A DNA stretch of 7,228 bases from Rhodoferax sp. OV413. GTDB lineage: Bacteria > Pseudomonadota > Gammaproteobacteria > Burkholderiales > Burkholderiaceae_C. The notes below the pieces were generated by a model. The model was not told the DNA's origin. It worked only from the letters and a program-made list of their open reading frames with translations, and did not search any database. Position numbers and translations under genes: made by a program. Positions within the stretch are counted from its first letter, which is position 1. Each line of letters starts with the position of its first letter. The stretch is taken from positions 1 through 7,228 of the forward strand of contig CAMATS010000108.1 of assembly GCA_945861195.1 (NCBI GenBank). Reading direction: 5' to 3'. This document shows positions 5,284-7,228 of the stretch, piece by piece.

Positions 5284-6258
5284 TTAGATCGATGCGCTGC
5301 CCGTCAATTGTTCGCTCAGCGTCCACAGTGTGGCGGCGCGCTCGAGGCTGATGGCCTGTTCCGACAAGGGCTGGGCGAATGGCGCTCGGCCGGCGCGCTG
5401 ACGGTTCCCCCAGCTCCAGTGCAGGCCCGACTGACTGAACTCGGGGTCAATCACCACTTGCGCCACCCGGTCGCCGGCCAGTTCTTGGCTGACATAACCT
5501 TTGGTGATGTTTTTTTGGAACCAGGGGAAGATGGTGCGGAACAAGGCCGGTGTGTCCCGAAACAATGCGGTGTCGGCCACGCAGCCCGGGTAAAGCGTGT
5601 TGAACACAATCCCGGTCTTGTCGTGGTAGCGGCGGTGGAACTCGCGGCTCATCATCATGTTGCACAGCTTGCTGTCTTTGTAGGCCTTGCCGGGTTTGAA
5701 AGGCCGTCCGTCGATCATCGCCACCGGGGCCAGGAAACCGGCTTTCAGGCCTGATAAGTCACCCAGATTGGCCGGCGCCGGGATCGGTACCTTGCCGCCA
5801 AACTCTTCCGAATTGGCGGTGACTGTGCCCAGCGTGATCAGTCGGGGCTGGGCATGCCGCGAGCGTTGAAGCGCCGGCAACAGCAACTTGCTTAGCAAAA
5901 AATGCCCAAAGTGGTTGGTGGCGACGCTGATTTCAAAGCCTTCGGGGGAGCGCTGGGCTTGTTGCAGACGCGGTAAATAGACCGCCGCATTGCATACCAG
6001 CGCGTCAAGTGGCAGGCCAGCTGCCGAAAAGTCTGCTGCAAAACTGCGCACCGCGGCCAGCGAGCCCAGGTCCAGCCTGAGCAGTGTCACCTGCTCAGGC
6101 GCTATGCCCAGCGTTTCGCAGGCGCGGCGGGCTTTGTCCAGGTCGCGGCAGGCTATGACCAGATGCCAGCCCCGCGCCACCAGGGACTGGGTGGCATACA
6201 GGCCCACCCCTGAGGATGCGCCGGTGACGATCACGGTGGGTAAATCAGTCTTAGGCAT
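5284..6258 (-). CDS. por: Light-dependent protochlorophyllide oxidoreductase (LPOR)
   Basis: A 324-residue short-chain dehydrogenase that uses light and NADPH to reduce the C17=C18 bond of protochlorophyllide in (bacterio)chlorophyll synthesis. Unlike the dark enzyme BchLNB it has no iron-sulfur clusters and tolerates oxygen. Signatures: VTGASSGVGLY (11-21) and ACRDLDKA (36-43) for NADPH; VCNAAVY (88-94); SVATNHFGHFLL (111-122); GTVTANS (144-150). The LPOR-specific loop before the catalytic YKDSK spans about 151-190 (GGKVPIPAP, PVAMIDGRPFKPGKA). Catalytic Tyr193 and Lys197, and the substrate-pocket Cys226 in LYPGCVADT, fall at the same numbers as in cyanobacterial LPOR. FPWFQKNITKGYVSQELAG (244-262) and HWSWGNRQ are near-identical to cyanobacterial POR as I recall it. 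ATG 6258 overlaps the upstream hydrolase by 8 nt with only a weak GAAG site, implying coupling. All key residues are intact. Confidence 0.95.
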   Translation of the reverse strand: MPKTDLPTVIVTGASSGVGLYATQSLVARGWHLVIACRDLDKARRACETLGIAPEQVTLLRLDLGSLAAVRSFAADFSAAGLPLDALVCNAAVYLPRLQQAQRSPEGFEISVATNHFGHFLLSKLLLPALQRSRHAQPRLITLGTVTANSEEFGGKVPIPAPANLGDLSGLKAGFLAPVAMIDGRPFKPGKAYKDSKLCNMMMSREFHRRYHDKTGIVFNTLYPGCVADTALFRDTPALFRTIFPWFQKNITKGYVSQELAGDRVAQVVIDPEFSQSGLHWSWGNRQRAGRAPFAQPLSEQAISLERAATLWTLSEQLTGSASI

Positions 6259-7159
6259 CGGTCTTCGTTAAAAATTGCAGCACTGCCGGCAGGGCTTGTT
6301 GCGGGCTTTCTTCCATGGGCAGGTGGCCCATGGCCTCCAGCGGCACCAGGGTCGGGTGGGCCAGGGCGCGTTGGTAGTCGGCCGCGTTGCTGAAAGGGAT
6401 CATGGCGTCATCACGCCCCCACACCAGCAGCGTGGGCGCTGTGATGCGCTTGAGCAGCGGCACCGGATCGACCAGCACCGTTTGCTGCAGGCGCAAGAGC
6501 ATTGCCTGGCGTGCGCCGGGCGCTCGCATCAAATCGTGATAACGCTGGAGTGCGTCTTGGCTCAAGGCTTTGGGCTTGGCATAGCCGGCGGCCAGGTTCA
6601 TGCGCAGCAGCCAACGCGGCAAGGTCCAGCGCATCAGGCCCAGCGTGGCGGGCACCTTGGGCGCGACCCCATAGGCAAAACCCGGGCTGGCAAACCCGTC
6701 TGGGGCGAGCAGCACCAACTTGTCTGCGCGTTGCGGCTCGGTGGCTGCAAAAGTCCAGGCGATGCGCCCGCCGATCGAGTGACCAAGCACATGGGTTTTC
6801 TGGATGCCGCGCGCGTCCAGCAGGGCGCTGATCAGTGCGATGCTGCGCGTATCGCTGTAGTCTTGCCGACTGTCTGGCGGACTCAGTCCGTTGCCAGGCA
6901 GGTCTATTCGCAGCACGCGCAACCCGGCTGACAGCGCTGGGGTCCAAGTCTCCCAGGTCTCCAGGCTCGAACCAAAACCATGCAGCAACAGCACGGCAGG
7001 CGCGTCCTTGGGGCCGCTCTCACGCACATGCAACCTGGTGCCCAGCACCTGCACCATATCGCTGGGGGCCTGCAAGCAGCGCTGCTCCAGAGCGGTGCGG
7101 GCCAGGTCTGGCGTCCATAAGGCCCAGGCGGCCAGCGCCAAAAGAGTCAGGGCGATCAC
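6251..7159 (-). CDS. Alpha/beta-hydrolase coupled to por, N-terminal membrane segment
   Basis: A 302-residue alpha/beta-hydrolase of unknown substrate. Residues 1-15 form a hydrophobic stretch likely to act as a membrane anchor or uncleaved signal. The core holds oxyanion-hole HGFG (60-63), DLPGNGLS (86-93), nucleophile elbow GHSIGG with Ser128, acid WGRDD (Asp251 likely) and His279 in GHLPMEE, a complete triad. Its 3' end overlaps the por start by 8 nt, so the two are almost certainly one operon. A role with chlorophyll pigments (for example ester or side-chain cleavage) is an attractive guess only; it does not look like the BchO family as I recall it. The start is uncertain: GTG 7157-7159 has no ribosome binding site. 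ATG 7174-7176 would give MPPSLGVIAL if one G were added to the G4 run. In-frame codons extend upstream to a TGA without a start codon. Confidence 0.85.
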   Translation of the reverse strand: MIALTLLALAAWALWTPDLARTALEQRCLQAPSDMVQVLGTRLHVRESGPKDAPAVLLLHGFGSSLETWETWTPALSAGLRVLRIDLPGNGLSPPDSRQDYSDTRSIALISALLDARGIQKTHVLGHSIGGRIAWTFAATEPQRADKLVLLAPDGFASPGFAYGVAPKVPATLGLMRWTLPRWLLRMNLAAGYAKPKALSQDALQRYHDLMRAPGARQAMLLRLQQTVLVDPVPLLKRITAPTLLVWGRDDAMIPFSNAADYQRALAHPTLVPLEAMGHLPMEESPQQALPAVLQFLTKTDA

Positions 7160-7178
7160 CCCAGTGAAGGAGGCATTT

Positions 7179-7228
7179 TTATCGTCGAAGCGCCAGCTTC
7201 AATCGATGCGCAAGCTGGCGGACTTCTC
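7179..7228 (-). CDS. Possible 3' end of an upstream minus-strand gene (cut by window)
   Basis: In one minus-strand frame the last 50 bases read EVRQLAHRLKLALRR and stop at TAA 7179-7181. The ATG at 7174-7176 follows 2 nt later, a spacing typical of tightly packed operon genes. The short basic helix-like sequence looks plausible as a C-terminus, but 15 residues are too few to identify. The same bases form an inverted repeat, so this may instead be non-coding. Confidence 0.25.
   Translation of the reverse strand, partial: EVRQLAHRLKLALRR
7187..7226. repeat. Long inverted repeat at the right window edge
   Basis: Perfect 9-bp arms CGCCAGCTT (7191-7199) and AAGCTGGCG (7212-7220) flank a 12-nt loop containing the palindrome ATCGAT. 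Four further pairs (GAAG 7187-7190 with CTTC 7223-7226) form outside a 2-nt bulge. It lies 15 nt upstream of the possible hydrolase ATG. No T-run follows in the minus direction. Confidence 0.55.

Noticed and set aside
5158..5754. Plus-strand frame of 198 codons opposite por
   Set aside because: It is the complement of the strongly conserved LPOR C-terminus and shows no motif of its own.
6275..6931. Long plus-strand frame of 218 codons opposite the hydrolase
   Set aside because: It is the mirror of a gene with an intact catalytic triad; its His/Gln/Arg/Gly-rich translation has no domain pattern.
7167..7180. AAGGAGG on the plus strand near the right edge, as a start of a plus-strand gene
   Set aside because: No ATG, GTG or TTG follows at a suitable distance and the window ends; judged coincidental.

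Overview
The window looks like chromosomal DNA from a Gram-negative betaproteobacterium, most likely Burkholderiales/Comamonadaceae (an inference from protein flavour and gene order; no rRNA is present to prove it). GC content is high except in one small gene. The most notable gene is a light-dependent protochlorophyllide oxidoreductase (LPOR, por), an enzyme best known from cyanobacteria and plants. It suggests a bacteriochlorophyll-making host, such as an aerobic anoxygenic phototroph.

Left part (1-1775, plus strand): the 3' end of pilT (type IV pilus retraction ATPase), then a wrecked pilU that keeps only its N- and C-terminal ends and has a one-base frameshift, then a beta-hydroxyacid dehydrogenase gene (3-hydroxyisobutyrate / tartronate-semialdehyde reductase family) that is in frame throughout except for one TAA at codon 43. 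Two damaged genes in a row suggest local decay, although base-level sequence errors could explain the two small lesions.

Middle (1776-4169): a GC-poor minus-strand GFA-family gene flanked by non-coding DNA, then a minus-strand operon yraN - SIS-domain protein (GmhA/DiaA type) - dolP-like BON lipoprotein. These are tightly packed (18-nt gap, then an ATGA overlap).

Right part (4169-7228): rsmI on the plus strand, diverging from yraN with start codons that share one base pair. It is followed by a convergent minus-strand pair, an alpha/beta hydrolase and por, overlapping by 8 nt and so probably co-transcribed and translationally coupled. The rsmI / yraN-diaA-dolP arrangement matches the E. coli yraL / yraN-yraO-yraP locus without yraM (lpoA). 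The por-hydrolase pair lies beside this housekeeping block. Whether the rest of a photosynthesis gene cluster lies to the right cannot be seen.

No tRNA, rRNA, CRISPR array or insertion sequence was recognised. The best candidate for something unusual is por with its coupled hydrolase. Nothing in the window amounts to a demonstrably new system.
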